From: Pictodentalium vernedei
Lineage: Eukaryota; Mollusca; Scaphopoda; Dentaliida; Dentaliidae
DNA length: 64,000 bases
Assembly: GCA_031216915.1 (NCBI GenBank)
Contig: CM062289.1
Location: forward strand, 59,276,577 to 59,340,576
Direction: 5' to 3'
Below, piece after piece: positions 43,347 to 54,692 of the stretch. Position 1 is the first letter of the stretch. Each line of letters starts with the position of its first letter. Below the pieces are notes generated by a model that saw only the letters and a program-made list of their open reading frames with translations, was not told the origin of the DNA and did no database searches. A program made the position numbers and the translations under genes.

Positions 43347-44100
43347 ATTTATCGGTAACGCGACATGGAAAAAAAGTTTCCTTTACAGGAAGGCCTTGTT
43401 TGGTTTTTCAAAACATCTCGACTTGATTCCTTTAGTGAGCCCCGAAAAATATTTCAAATAGTACTGAATAACCACATGCTCAAATTGAGCTTTACAAATA
43501 TTCAGAAAGCATAATGTATCACCACGTGCAAACAGAACGCCTACTTCTCATAGAAGTTTCAACATGATAATAGTTTTGACGTTTCAAAGCAATAGAATCC
43601 CGATTATGTGAGTCTTTACGTCTGAACTTACAGCGTTTATCTTTGAATTGGTCAATTATTCACTTTACATTTGAAGACACTAATCACCCCCAACTTGGAG
43701 GTATAACACTTCATTAGTCTTTTTGATCATGATAAAACCCTATCATTTAACTAAAATTAATTACTATAATAGGTAAAAATAGCAATACGTTTGTCTTTTT
43801 AACTCATTTATGAAGCTTGAATATTGTATGGTGTAGGTTCCAAGATATATTTCATTAGACGTTAAACGATCCCCTCAGACTTCACCATAAAAATGAAAGA
43901 TATTATTTTATTTTAACGTACATATCACAGTAATCTCTGGTGACCCCTGGAATTTCAACGCTGTCTTTCTAAGTAAACATACTCCATTCATATTATAATA
44001 ACACACAAATTAGGAATTTTATTTCAAATGTTTTGCCAAATGTAGCTTTCAGTCTTGCTTTGGTGTCAAACATAAACAAAACTTCAAAGAATGAACTTAG
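43347..44100. other. No recognised feature
   Basis: AT-rich unassigned sequence. Confidence 0.45.
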
Positions 44101-44280
44101 GTCAGGCCCCCCAAAGTAGGTGTTCTGTTTCTCAGGCCATTTTTGTGTAAACTTGCATGCGGGCGAGCTGTTTTTTCTTTTCTTTTCTATTCTTGTAATT
44201 ATTTATTTGCCATAGAAAAGTTCATGTTCTTGGTTTGTTTTATGTTTTAGGCCGCCATAATCTCCGGAGGTCTACTAGCG
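44101..44280. repeat. Dispersed repeat shared with 61950-62125
   Basis: GTTCTTGGTTTGTTTTATGTTTT and flanking text (CCCAACAAAGTAG-like start, GAGCGGTTTTTT) are shared in order with 61950-62125. Both are close to family B copies. Type unknown. Confidence 0.55.
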
Positions 44281-44361
44281 CTGAAATTTGCTTGTACTTT
44301 CTTAATGTTTCTACACAAAATTTAAAACTTATTCTCTTGGAGGTGTTTTCGTGGTAATATA

Positions 44362-44617
44362 CAGTACGTGGAGGGTGGATTATAACTAAATCACCCGCGG
44401 AGTGAAGATATCACCCAAGCTATAACTTTCAAATTTTGTTCTTATCGACAAAAACACAAGCAATGTTTCAGCCAATGGACCTCCGGGTTTAACCCGGAGG
44501 TCCATTGGCTGAAACTTTGCTTGTGCTGGTTATGCTTTGCAACAAATTTGCAATTATTGCTTGGGTGGAATCTCCACTCTGTGGGTGATTTAGTGATAAT
44601 ACACTCTCCACGTACTG
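44362..44617. mobile_element. Family B palindromic TA MITE, copy 6
   Basis: CAGTACGTGGAGGGTG / CCACGTACTG ends with TA flanks and the standard core. Confidence 0.92.
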
Positions 44618-44628
44618 TACTCTCGATA

Positions 44629-45082
44629 CACTCTAAAAACTAAAGTGTTAAAAACTACACTTGAAGTGCTGTATTTAACACTTACGTAGTGCTGAACTAA
44701 CACTTTGTTCAAGTGTAGATATCCCAGAACTTGACAGGTGTTACAATAATACCACTTGACAAGTGTAATGTCGCGACACTTAAAAGGAAACAACGCAGAT
44801 GACGCGGATCAGGCTCGAACTCTCGAGCCAGATCCGCGCCATCTGCGTTGTGTCCTTTTAATTATGTACCCACCAAGCGCAAATCAAATTATGGACGATT
44901 CTGGAAGAACCACCAATGCTAGACACATGGGAAGTGCCATCCATTCAAGTTTCAGATGTCTGACGATTGTAATGTCTAAGTGCTTAAAGCATTGCACTTT
45001 GAGTGTTAAAATCAAACCCTGAGAGTTAGAATGGGTTTAACACCTTGAAAGTTTCAGTTTTAACACTTTAGTTTTTAGTGTG
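44629..45082. mobile_element. Element V: CACTCTAAAAACT inverted-repeat element
   Basis: Ends CACTCTAAAAACTAAAGTG and the complement. Many AGTGTTA / TAACACT repeats lie inside. A 37-base-arm hairpin (44781-44860; AACGCAGATG..GCGGATC..GGCTCGA and complement) sits in the middle. No coding. Confidence 0.82.
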
Positions 45083-45856
45083 TGTGATTCAGAATTTTAG
45101 TACTTGTTGCCACAGTTGAATATTTGAAATTTCGTGGTAAAACCTTCCTATTCAACTCTTCAATAGCAAATCAAAGTGTCAACGAGAACCACCAGATGGC
45201 TGCATGACATCACATTTCATGTTTTCCAGAGAAATATACTGCAACCCCCAATGTATAAGCATGTTCAGTAATTTCGATCAAACACATTTTCTGGCTACGC
45301 CCGTTCCCTTCAGCCACGAGAATTCTACGCCACTGCGAACAACTGCTGTGTAAAATCAACAGCGACTGACAATACTAAAGACGTTTGGTGTCGTGAAGAG
45401 ATCGACAGCAACACAAGGCTACAATTGCCTTTTGAACTGAAAAATAAACAAACAAGTTGAAATTTCGTCTTAAAATTTCCACCACACCTTTACATGCTGG
45501 TATTGCATGCGTCATTAGGCAAAGGGTCATCTTGAAATAGTTTCAAACACAAAAAGTGGCGTCCGCCTCCCGCTGCCCTATCATACAACCTTACCTTTTG
45601 ATGAAATAAAGAATGAAAAACAAACATATACTACTGCATTGACGAGGTTTAAATTTTACTTTAGTAACAGAAGTTGGCCTCAAAAATTAATTTTGATGAA
45701 TATATATGGTCTTTACTGAGTCACGAATTGATATGGAATTTCTGAATAGGGTTCACTAAAAGCGACCTGAGCCGAGGTGTGCCGAGGATCAAATCGATTT
45801 TATGAACGAGATCAAGAAATGTCATATCAAATCGTGATGGATTTGATATTCTTTTT
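45083..45856. other. Unassigned; single hAT-like end near 45325-45337
   Basis: TTCTACGCCACTG matches a hAT-I right end, but no left end or duplication was found. Confidence 0.4.
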
Positions 45857-45871
45857 ATCACATAATGTGTA

Positions 45872-46233
45872 GGGGGCGCGGTGGCTCAGTAGGTAGAGGT
45901 GCAGGCTGCAAGCCGAGAGGTCCTCGGTTCGAATCCCACCTGCGGCAACCGCGTTGTTTCCTTGAGCAAGACACTTTACCCCCATTGCCCACGTGGGGGC
46001 ACGGCGACGTCGTGTATTAAGGCGTACTGCACGTCGATGGTGCACTTGTCTTCAACAAATGCTAACCCTGCTTTTGTGGAGTTAGTGTGTTGGGGAGCTG
46101 GCAGTTGCTCGCCGTTGATCGGTGGTTCTCTTCGGGTACTCCGTCCTCCACCCGTAAAACTGTCGTGGGCATGTTTAGCCATTGTGCAGAAATATGTGAC
46201 CTTAAACCCCAATAAATAAATGAATAAACAAAT

Positions 46234-46259
<26 letters not shown>
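45872..46259 (+). mobile_element. SINE, tRNA head a
   Basis: Complete head, body, long AAAT tail. Exact 15-bp target duplication ATCACATAATGTGTA at 45857-45871 and 46260-46274. Confidence 0.95.
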
Positions 46260-46265
<6 letters not shown>

Positions 46266-46282
46266 TAATGTGTAATTTAATT

Positions 46283-46410
46283 CTATACTCTACTTAACGT
46301 AACGACTAAAACTGGCCAGCGCTGTTCACAACAATCACCAACCAAATTTTATTATATTTGTTTCAATTTTGCCTTCAAAACGTAGCTTTTAGCAGCTAGT
46401 GCAACGAGAC
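46283..46410. mobile_element. Degenerate family A MITE
   Basis: CTTAACGTAACGACTAAAAC, CTGGCCAGCGCTGTTCAC and CAAAACGTAGCTTTTAGC resemble an inverted A1 left part; the core is destroyed. Confidence 0.5.
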
Positions 46411-46680
46411 ATGCTTTTTGGGGGGCAAAACTTGAAAATTTTTAGTTTTTCTTAGAAGTGTTTTACAAATGTCGTATATTATTCGCTTTTGATGAATAGT
46501 TAATGAAATAGAAGAGAAGATTAATTCGATTCTCTTTCCGAAATCAACTCACTCACAATATTACGGCGTCGGCGTTGACTCTGACGTCACGCGTTTATTA
46601 AATGTGTTGTGAACGATATTTCCATAATGATGTATTTGGTGGTAATTATGTAAAATTTAGAGAGTATGGAATGAGTGTTG

Positions 46681-46788
46681 TGGTCATACTCTATTTATGA
46701 AACTCGTGTAAGAATTTTCCGTTTTGCCGAGGCAAAACGGGAAATTCATAGACGAGTTTCATAAAAAGAGTATGACCAAAACCGAATT
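46681..46788. repeat. 108-bp hairpin, single copy
   Basis: TGGTCATACTCTATTTATGAAACTCGT pairs with the complement at the right; the inner GTTTTGCC / GGCAAAAC closes it. Few mismatches. Confidence 0.8.
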
Positions 46789-47445
46789 TCATATTCTGTT
46801 TATCATATGACACCACATTTACCAAAATCATATCTTTTAGATAGAAAAGAAAGGTTAAAGAATGGAATTTCACCTTGAACGTCATGCATTTGACTGTGAC
46901 GCGTCACAGCTGGACGCAGTCATACGTTACAACTGCGACAAAATATAGTTCCACAATTCGGCGTTACAAATACTAATTGTCATGTATTTATACATATCTT
47001 ATCATAGGGATTTTAGTGAATGTTCATAACAAAAAAAATCAGGTATTGTGGCTTTGTTGATATTTTGAAATAGTTCTATTTGCACGCGCATTAATCTGAC
47101 ACAGATCTTTTCTGTGATAACCAATCAGTAATTAATATTTATCGAAAATATAAAACGGTAAAAATCGTTAGCCCTTTCCAACAAGTAATCAGATGGTAGG
47201 TTTGATCTGCGCTTACCAGAACGTACATATAATCATCGTAAAATATGTGACAGTAGTCGTTTTCGGCAGCGTAAGTGTTCAGGCACAGTTCATAACAAAT
47301 GGCAACCCCGAAACCTGGTGGGTAGCAAGGTTCTTCCTCGGTGTTTTCGATATAATATAATAATCATTATTACCACTTTACAGGGACATTTTCTATTGCA
47401 TTAACATTGTTTAGAAAGGCGATCAAATCATATAAAGCACGGCAC
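46789..47445. other. No recognised feature
   Basis: Contains TAGCCCTTTCCAACA (about 47169), one arm of the hairpin at 29028. Confidence 0.4.
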
Positions 47446-47499
47446 GTCAGGTGACGTATCGTCATTATCTGCCTGCGGTCCGATACGTCACGTGACCGA
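47446..47499. repeat. Imperfect hairpin GTCAGGTGACGTATCG
   Basis: GTCAGGTGACGTATCG pairs with CGATACGTCACGTGAC. Confidence 0.6.
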
Positions 47500-47552
47500 A
47501 TTACGTCCTGCTCCTAGGATACCGGGCGCGAAAAACAAACCTCAAGGCAGTT

Positions 47553-47620
47553 CGTCGCCTGAGTGCTAGAATGTTCTATGTCCCACATGGGAAAAGAACA
47601 TTCTAGTACTCAGGCGACGA
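47553..47620. mobile_element. Family K hairpin, copy 2
   Basis: CGTCGCCTGAGTGCTAGAATG pairs with CATTCTAGTACTCAGGCGACG. This is the intact form of the hairpin split by hAT-J1. Confidence 0.8.
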
Positions 47621-48182
47621 GTTATCATGGTGATTACTCCAAATAAAACAGTTTAAACCTCTCTTCTGGAACACGAGGGGCCAAATGATAATATAAGGTC
47701 AGTACAGATGTGAAACATTTTGTTTTTTTTGAAGAAGCCAGACTTCGATGCTGGATGTTTGCTTCAGTTATTTTGTACTTGGTTTTTGAAAAAAACTTTA
47801 AAAAATAAATGCCGACATCTCATGAATATTCAAAGTTCAAACTCTTAACTTATTTATTCTTTCTTTGTTCACCTTAAATGTCGGTATATTTCCTGATTAA
47901 AGGACAAGTATGTTGAATAATTTTCAGATTTGATTAAACTATTGACTTGAAGTTATTTTGGGGGTTATGTAAATGTCCTTCCCTATTAGTGGTAATAATA
48001 GTAATAACATGACTTTCTCGGGCATCACAACTCTATTAACGGCCCACCAGAACTGATTAACACCCTCTGTCTTATTAGCGGCCCTCAACTTTATCTGGGG
48101 CCGCTTATAAGACCTCGGGCTGTTTATCATTCCTGTTGGGCCGCTGATGAACCGCGATGTCCTTGAAAATCGTGTAATTGTT
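47621..48182. other. No recognised feature
   Basis: Unassigned sequence. Confidence 0.45.
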
Positions 48183-48317
48183 ATATTGCATAGCATGTCG
48201 TTGACTGATAAAATAGTGGTCACCGGAGATGAATAGTCCACCCGCCTCGACACACGGACTATTCTTCCCCAAGACCACTATTTTGGCGAAATCAACTCCA
48301 AGCCATGCAATATTTTT
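48183..48317. repeat. Imperfect 135-bp hairpin
   Basis: ATATTGCATAGC, TAAAATAGTGGTC and GAATAGTCC on the left pair with GGACTATTC, GACCACTATTTT and GCCATGCAATAT on the right. Confidence 0.65.
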
Positions 48318-48475
48318 TATACATTTCTCCCCCCACTGCATGTGTAACATACGACTGTCCAGGGTGAGATAGCAGGGAGAGACAGATGTAACCCACCCCA
48401 CCCACGTGACGTTATATATTTATAACGTTATTATGACGTTATGCATATCGTATCAGTTTTTTGCTCCCACCTAAT

Positions 48476-48680
48476 TCATATTGACGTCATCAGAATGCCG
48501 TGTGATCAAAGTTTGACGCTCTAAAACTCTTTAGACCCCAAGATGCCACCGTTCTTAATTGATTTCGTGGTATATACCTTTGGTATATACATAACTTTTG
48601 CATGCTCTTTCCGATGGTGTCATTAGTTTTTTCAAAACAACGAATACCAAATGAGTTGATTATATCAGCACGTGACCGCC
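48476..48680. repeat. Dispersed repeat shared with hAT-J2 interior
   Basis: TGACGTCATCAGAATG, GTGGTATATACC, GCTCTTTCCGAT and CAGCACGTG occur in the same order as at 12788-12850 and 13429-13525. Confidence 0.55.
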
Positions 48681-48727
48681 GATTACCTCTGGCTAACGTA
48701 ACCGCTGCATGGAGGGGGAAGAAAAAT

Positions 48728-48925
48728 AATCCCTGATGGGTACGGGTGTGGGATGGGAAAATCTCACCCTCGGGACAAGATATTTGGTCCAGATAGTGGA
48801 CCGCGATCTCACCCTCGGGACAAGATATTTGGTCCCGACACTCGGCTTGCCGAGTGTCTGGACCAAATATCTTGTCCCGAGGGTGGGATTTTCCCATCCC
48901 ACACCCGTACCCATCAGAGATAATA
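48728..48925. mobile_element. Family L hairpin, copy 2
   Basis: CCTGATGGGTACGGGTGTGG / CCACACCCGTACCCATCAG arms. The left side holds a tandem duplication of TCTCACCCTCGGGACAAGAT (48771 and 48808). Confidence 0.85.
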
Positions 48926-48935
48926 ATAATCCACA

Positions 48936-49510
48936 CACAATTCGTTAATTGTAGAGTCTTATTTATAAATAAGCGAATTATAGTTCCTTATGTTACAGTT
49001 TTTACGTGCTTTGATATAAAATATAAAAGTACGTGGCCTGACTGGGTGATTGAGGAGGGACGTCAACAACGTACCATTCAGAGAGAAGGATGGTGACATA
49101 ATTGGGGTATTTATCTGATTATAAAAATGCAATTCTCATATCATTAATGACATTCACATGTCAAGTGCACACAGTAAAGCGCTTTTCCATCTGAATATAC
49201 TAACGAATGTAAAGAATTTTTAAGAAGCCACAGAAATGTTATTATAGAGTTTGTGAGGTACAATTTATTGATGGTCTACTTTTTGGTTTATTACATCCTG
49301 AAAGCAGGCAGTGATGGATGAGGGGACCAGATACTAAGAATTCAGAGACCATTTCATATTCGGTTGTAAACGTTAAGAGCCGATGAGGTGCACTTTAAGT
49401 CAGTTTTGGGAAAACACACAGAGCTCGCAAAGAAATCGGCATTGTCGAATCCCACACTCTCAACGCCATACACTTGCCTTCATCTGGTGAACTCGGTGTT
49501 CACATTGTAT
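48936..49510. other. No recognised feature
   Basis: Unassigned sequence. Confidence 0.45.
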
Positions 49511-49810
49511 CTAAGTCGAATGAAATCGTCTGGCGGAAGGTCGCTTCTTTCTTCTCCTTTTCTTCTTTCCTTCGGCTGCTTCCGTATTCTTGGCATCATC
49601 CTGCAAGTCCGTAACACTTGGAGGGTGACCTGTGCGGGGGGAAATCCCTTCGCGAAAGGTGCTACACCTCTCCAAGGACGGCGGTTCGGTTTCCTTATCA
49701 AAATTCACTGTCAGGTGAATTTTACCCTTGAGCACCTGGATGCTCCAGGTGGTAGCTGGGGTAGCCTTCACTCTGACCAGTGTCTCTTGTATAACAATTG
49801 GGAGCTCCAT
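49511..49810 (-). CDS. Unidentified 99-codon frame, possible exon or ORF remnant
   Basis: The minus-strand frame starts MELPIVIQETLV and ends in a very basic GKKKRRRKKRPSARR tract. It lies in a stretch without MITE or SINE sequence and has higher GC than its surroundings. I do not recognise the family. A basic tail like this occurs in nucleic-acid-binding or ORF1-type proteins, but that is weak. An opposite-strand frame of 152 codons (49388-49846) overlaps it, so at most one can be real and both may be chance. Confidence 0.2.
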   Translation of the reverse strand: MELPIVIQETLVRVKATPATTWSIQVLKGKIHLTVNFDKETEPPSLERCSTFREGISPRTGHPPSVTDLQDDAKNTEAAEGKKKRRRKKRPSARRFHST

Positions 49811-50233
49811 TGTGTAGTTGTTGACACCTCGGAATCCAAGGTGTGAGTGTTGTATCGAAGCTCGCCATCCGATCCATTTATAAGCCGTGGTGTTTTCTGT
49901 TAAAGCTAAAGTGATGCGGGTAAAACGGCTTAACTGGTGTGATAATGTAGTTCGGAGTTTCCGTCTATTTAAGCTTAAATTGAGTGTCGAACGTCATTCC
50001 CCATTTCTTGAACACGTTACCTTGATTCAGTACCCTTGCCTTTTGCATAAACGAATAACTTTGATAACGATATCATACATAAGGTATACGTCAGTTTTAT
50101 AGGGAGATTAAGAACTATTTACTATGTATTTTGTGAATATTAAATTTACGTTTATTTTTTAGTTATTCTGTTTTTGTTTTATTCATGGTACCATACCACT
50201 TTATTGCAAATATTAAGCTGAAATATTATTAGT

Positions 50234-50360
50234 TATCCTTGTGTTTTCCAGGGTGTATGGGAATTTACACCGGTTTTTAAACTCATACACCCTTCGCCTC
50301 AGGGTGCATGAGTTTAAAAACCGGTGTAAATTCCCATACACCCTGGAAAACACAAGGATA
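50234..50360. repeat. 127-bp hairpin, nearly perfect, single copy
   Basis: Arms of about 57 bases from TATCCTTGTGTTTTCCAGGG to CTCATACACCC and back, with one mismatch and a short loop (TTCGCCT). Confidence 0.9.
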
Positions 50361-50468
50361 GCGGATTTATTTCCAAGACTTTTGGTGTACTTAATGCTTT
50401 AACCTACATTGTGGGCAAAAACTGACAGAAAATTTGTTCTTTGCAAGTTTCTTAAATAAAACCAGACA

Positions 50469-50523
50469 AATATGGATGTCATTGGAACTGGCTCAATGAG
50501 CCAGCTCCAATGACATCCATATT
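50469..50523. repeat. Hairpin GGATGTCATTGGA(A)CTGGCTCA
   Basis: 27-base arms AATATGGATGTCATTGGAAC.. and complement with one mismatch and no real loop. Confidence 0.88.
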
Positions 50524-50986
50524 CTGTAATATTTTATCGCACATAAATATTAAATTTCCTGTATTTTTATTTTTGTTCTAACATAACTGAGCAGAAGGTA
50601 TGAATTAATAATTAAAAATGGGTACTTTTTTAGCCATATAGCTTGCTCTTGTATATTCTTGTTTTTACACCGTGGTTAAACACCGTGTAAAAAAGCCACA
50701 GTGGATTGCAAATTACACCGTACCTCTCAGCCAATCAAAATGCAATATTTTGTTTCATTTGGAAGTTTTATTACACATTTTACCTACGTGAGTGCCTCTC
50801 CAGCTTTCCCACCTGGTTCATTAACGAAGAACTGCAGACGATATGCACATAAATTGTGCGCAGGTTTTCTCTCGTTACACAATGTTTAGAACCGGAAAAC
50901 ATAGGCTGTACGAAAGTGGGTTTGCCAGTGTGATGGTTACATTTTGATCGAATCGTTTGTGAGGTCAGCTAATCTCCAAATGACAT
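50524..50986. other. Mostly unassigned; short GTTTTTACACCG hairpin near 50660-50694
   Basis: TTTTTACACCG and CGGTGTAAAAA-like halves form a short imperfect hairpin. Confidence 0.4.
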
Positions 50987-51321
50987 GGGGCGCCGTGGGG
51001 CATTGATCAGAGCATTCGTCTTGAGCTCGGAATGTTGACGCTTCGATCCCGACCCACGTCATCTGGCTTGTGTCCCTCAACAAGACACTTCATCTCGATT
51101 GCCTGTGTGGGAACACGGTGGCGCTGTATACTGATGCGTAGGGTACGACGTCGGTACCTTGGTAAGCCTTTCTGTGACGGATTAATAACTTGGAGCGTCC
51201 GGTAGTTACTTCCCATTGATTGCTGGTTCTCTGCGGGTACTCCGACTTCCTCTACCTGTATAATAGTCCAACGAGATATGACCCTGTCTGTTGAAAGTGT
51301 CGATAAACACTAATAAACAAA
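50987..51321 (+). mobile_element. SINE, diverged tRNA-like head
   Basis: Head GGGGCGCCGTGGGGCATTG with B box GCTTCGATCCC, body GTGTCCCTCAACAAGACAC and tail AACACTAATAAAC. Older than the head-a copies; target duplication not found. Confidence 0.7.
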
Positions 51322-51354
51322 CAGTCTCGTTACGTAGTGTGTGAAGCGGATATA

Positions 51355-51625
51355 CCAAAACGAAATCAAAGTTCCTCCACAAGCGGAACATTCTTGAACC
51401 CATCTTCTGCCATCAGGACTCCTGTACAGCACAATCCCCCTCCTGTACAGGAGACATGATGATAGGAGAAGTGTTCAAGAGGGAGGGGGACGCTTAGTAC
51501 TATATTGGAACATCTTGGCGATTCGAAAATTGCCGAATCGGCGAGACTGGAATCGTAATCGAATCGTCAGTATGATTTCGAATCCTATCGAATTTCGAAG
51601 ATTCGTAGAGACATGGCTGCCTAAT
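51355..51625. mobile_element. Family Z element, copy 3
   Basis: Shares GACTCCTGTACAGCACA-type inner sequence and TTCGAATC blocks with copies 1 and 2; right end GAAGATTCGTAGAG. Confidence 0.5.
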
Positions 51626-52317
51626 TAAACGGGTATGACGTCTTAGCTTTGTACTTGGATAACTTCATCTGCAGATAGCTTTGAAATTATCTCCCTTTAT
51701 AGTTGAGACCAAAATGCGGACGCAGCCGTTCGGGAATCGCAGAAATGCTTTCCCAACAATTATTACACGGCTATTACCTTTCCTCCAGTTCCATGTTTAC
51801 CAATCCGTACGGAATACGTGTTCCATATATATTTCAACTATATTTGCATAATTATATTTATTTTGGACTATTTATCCTCATTACGTTATGGATCCATCAA
51901 AAGAACTTAACTCTGCCCATTTTCGTAATCGGCCAATGGAAACGTCGCGTTCTGATCCAGATCATTTCGGAAGGCGCAGTGACAGCCGATAAATCGAATG
52001 TCAATTGGAAAATGTTTTTGTTGAAATCTACCAAAATTAACGAAATTAAACTTATTCTATAAATGGTGAGTCATTTTATAACACTTAAGTTTTGACTTTG
52101 AAGAGAAAATCTCTCAGATAACGGCACCTAAGTCCTTCAAAATTATGAACAAATAACCTATTTGGACGCATTGTTCATTTATATTTTTCTGTTTATGTAT
52201 CAATCTATTACACGTGTTTGCCAATCACACCCGAGTTTTGTGTTTGTTTTTATTTCAAGCAGATTTCAGAACTGTGTGATGTTTGAATTTTTAAATTAAT
52301 GGATTCCATGTCATAGA
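51626..52317. other. No recognised feature
   Basis: A 119-codon plus-strand frame (51703-52062) is hydrophobic and AT-driven without motifs. Confidence 0.4.
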
Positions 52318-52487
52318 GGTGTGTAATAAACACAGAACGCCACGATGTGTGAATGTGTTCGTCCATACCGCACTGATGCCATCGCGGAAGGATAGAACTG
52401 GAGGCCGCGCCTCTTGTTCTATCGTTTGCGCTGGCACTCGTGCCGTACTGACGAACGCATTCACACATCGTGACGTTCTGTGTATTA
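52318..52487. mobile_element. Family P hairpin, copy 2
   Basis: AGGTGTGTAATAAACACAG start, GACGTTCTGTGTATTAATGC end. Arms pair (GTTCGTC..CGCAC with GTGCCGTACTGACGAAC) although they differ from copy 1 (GTTAATCGATATGGCAC). Confidence 0.78.
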
Positions 52488-52983
52488 ATGCTTTCTTTCA
52501 AGTTCTATGAATTACAGCCTTCATCTTAATGTATAATATTCCTGCCTGTGTTGTTTCAACAATAACCTAACATCAGAACCCAGGCGTACCTTAAATATGT
52601 TAGCGTTACTTAGATACAGACTTTAAATAGACTCTCCAAGTCGTGCATCACATGACACCCGATAAGGTTTTGCATCTCGAATTCCTGTCGAATATTTTAT
52701 ATGGGCCCGCTCCTTTTTCCCATTCGCCCAATCCCAACAGAAAAAGCTACCCACAGAGCTGACTGTCACAAATAAAAATAGCGAGGTGGGTTAGTAATAA
52801 TACAAATCTTCAGCCCCACGGGGATGTGAGTTCAATTTTTGCAATCATTCCTACAAAAAAGAGACTCATCCATTTACATGTGACTGTTCAGGACGGCCGC
52901 TGTGGACTGGTCACTTTCCACGGGGAGGGCAATATTTCCCAGGATGCAATAATATTATATTCCAAACACTAATTATAGGAATA
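52488..52983. other. No recognised feature
   Basis: Unassigned sequence. Confidence 0.45.
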
Positions 52984-53055
52984 ATCATCAAAAATTGAAT
53001 TAATGAAGCACCGGGTACAACCCGGTGCTTCATTAATTAAAATTTTGCTGATGAT
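52984..53055. repeat. Hairpin TTAATGAAGCACCGGGT
   Basis: ATCATCAAAAATTGAATTAATGAAGCACCGGG side pairs with CCCGGTGCTTCATTAATTAAAATTTTGCTGATGAT side, with few mismatches. Confidence 0.85.
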
Positions 53056-54231
53056 GACTTTTTGTTACCCAGAAAACGCATGCGTGGACAACACTGCCCA
53101 CGCGTGGATTACGACCAATCTACGGCGCCTGTACTGTGTAGCGTTCTTTGGGGTTATGCAGGCAAAAACACAGGCTTGAAGGGGTGAAAGCTGGTAAGAA
53201 ATAAAAAAGCCCAGGGAATGCAATATATTTTATGAGAATATGAGGTCAGCTTCATTGAGGCCTTGAGTCAACAGTGACAACCATATTACACCAAGTCGCA
53301 CGACAGTGTTACACATTCAATCGAAGATATTACATTGTGTGATTCTTGCACAAAATACCATCAATGTTTTGTTGAACACAAAGCATGCTTATTAGATAGG
53401 TGGTTATGGAATACGTGATTCGTAGTTTATGGTATGCAAAGTAAATTTATTTCAATTTAATTGGCTTACGTGAATAGTTAATGTATAGATGCGTGTACAC
53501 GGTGAGATGGCCACATTGATATGTCACTGTTTGTGCGTTTGTGTGGTTTTTGCCTTTGTGTAAATTTAATATATATGGAGGTATATAATCAAATAATTTC
53601 CCTTCGCGGCTCACGTCTATTTGTAGCTTATAAAAAAGACTGAAGTGGCACACTGCACTGATCTACCCTGTAGAACTATCGCTTCAAACGGCGGTTTCGT
53701 CAATACGTCTATTCAAGTGGTTTACAAAAAGGGAACTTTAAGACTGGTAGACATCTGTTTTATTCAATGTACACAAACTGAAGAGCTGTTTATTACGAAG
53801 ATCAAAAAGCAAATTATATACACTGATTTTATTACAAAACTTAGTGTCGGTTGAAGAAATAACGGGATGGCTCCGTGTTTTGTATTATATAATCGTCAAG
53901 ACTTGTACACATATTAAAGCTCAAGACGTATCTATTATAAGTGATTTTCTCATAATAGAGTGTCATCAGCACATTTTTCAGAAAGGAATTCCACGATAAA
54001 TACGAAGATGTGTTGCGTTGTTATCTATCTATAGAGTATTGTGATCGCACAAGGGGTATTCGGATCATATCGCGACACACTTAACGTCAGTGGACCGCGA
54101 TTTCACAAATAAAATATTTCAAACTCAAAATTGAATCACGGAAAACAATCGAAAATAACATCTGAAGTATGAAATATCTCATCGTCTCTTTGTCTACACG
54201 TCAAATCCTACAGTGCTCTGGGCAGAAAATT
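53056..54231. other. No recognised feature
   Basis: About 1.2 kb of AT-rich sequence without repeat ends or coding motifs. Confidence 0.45.
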
Positions 54232-54291
54232 GGATAGAGAATGCCGACCCGATCGCGACCCCAGTCGCGATCGGGTCGGCATTCTCTATCC
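54232..54291. repeat. Perfect 27-bp-arm hairpin, GC-rich
   Basis: GGATAGAGAATGCCGACCCG..TCGCGA and complement, perfect, loop CCCCAG. Single copy. Confidence 0.9.
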
Positions 54292-54313
54292 GCATTTTAA
54301 TTATAGTACTGTT

Positions 54314-54680
54314 ATATTTATTTATTTATTTATTTATTGGTGTTTAAGGTCACATATTTCTGCACAATGGCTAATCATGACCACGACTGTTTTACGGGTG
54401 GAGGAAGCCGGAGTACCCGGAGAGAACCACCGAGCAACGGCGAACAGCTGTCAGCTCCTCAACATATTAACTCTTCTCAAGCAGGGTTAGCATTGGTTGA
54501 AGACAGGTGCACCATCGACGTGTAGTACGCCTGAGTGCACAGCGTCACCGTGTCCCCATATGGGCAATGGTGGTGAAATGTCTTGCCCAAGGACACAACG
54601 CGGTTGCCGCAGGTGGGATTCGAACCGAGGACCTCTCGGCTTGCAGCCTGCACCTCTACCTACTGAGCCACCGCGCCCCC
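54314..54680 (-). mobile_element. SINE, tRNA head a
   Basis: Complete minus-strand copy ending in GGGGGCGCGGTGGCTCAGTA on its own strand. Target duplication TATAGTACTGTT at 54302-54313 and 54681-54692. Confidence 0.93.
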
Positions 54681-54692
54681 TATAGTACTGTT

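Noticed and set aside
47299..47325. Start codon with possible donor (ATGGCAACCCCG..GTGGGT)
   Set aside because: Good start context, but the donor is weak, a stop follows and no promoter feature is visible.
49388..49846. 152-codon plus-strand gene
   Set aside because: No recognisable domain and overlapped by an opposite frame; the context does not support a start.
51703..52062. 119-codon membrane-like protein
   Set aside because: Hydrophobicity follows from T-rich sequence; no supporting features.
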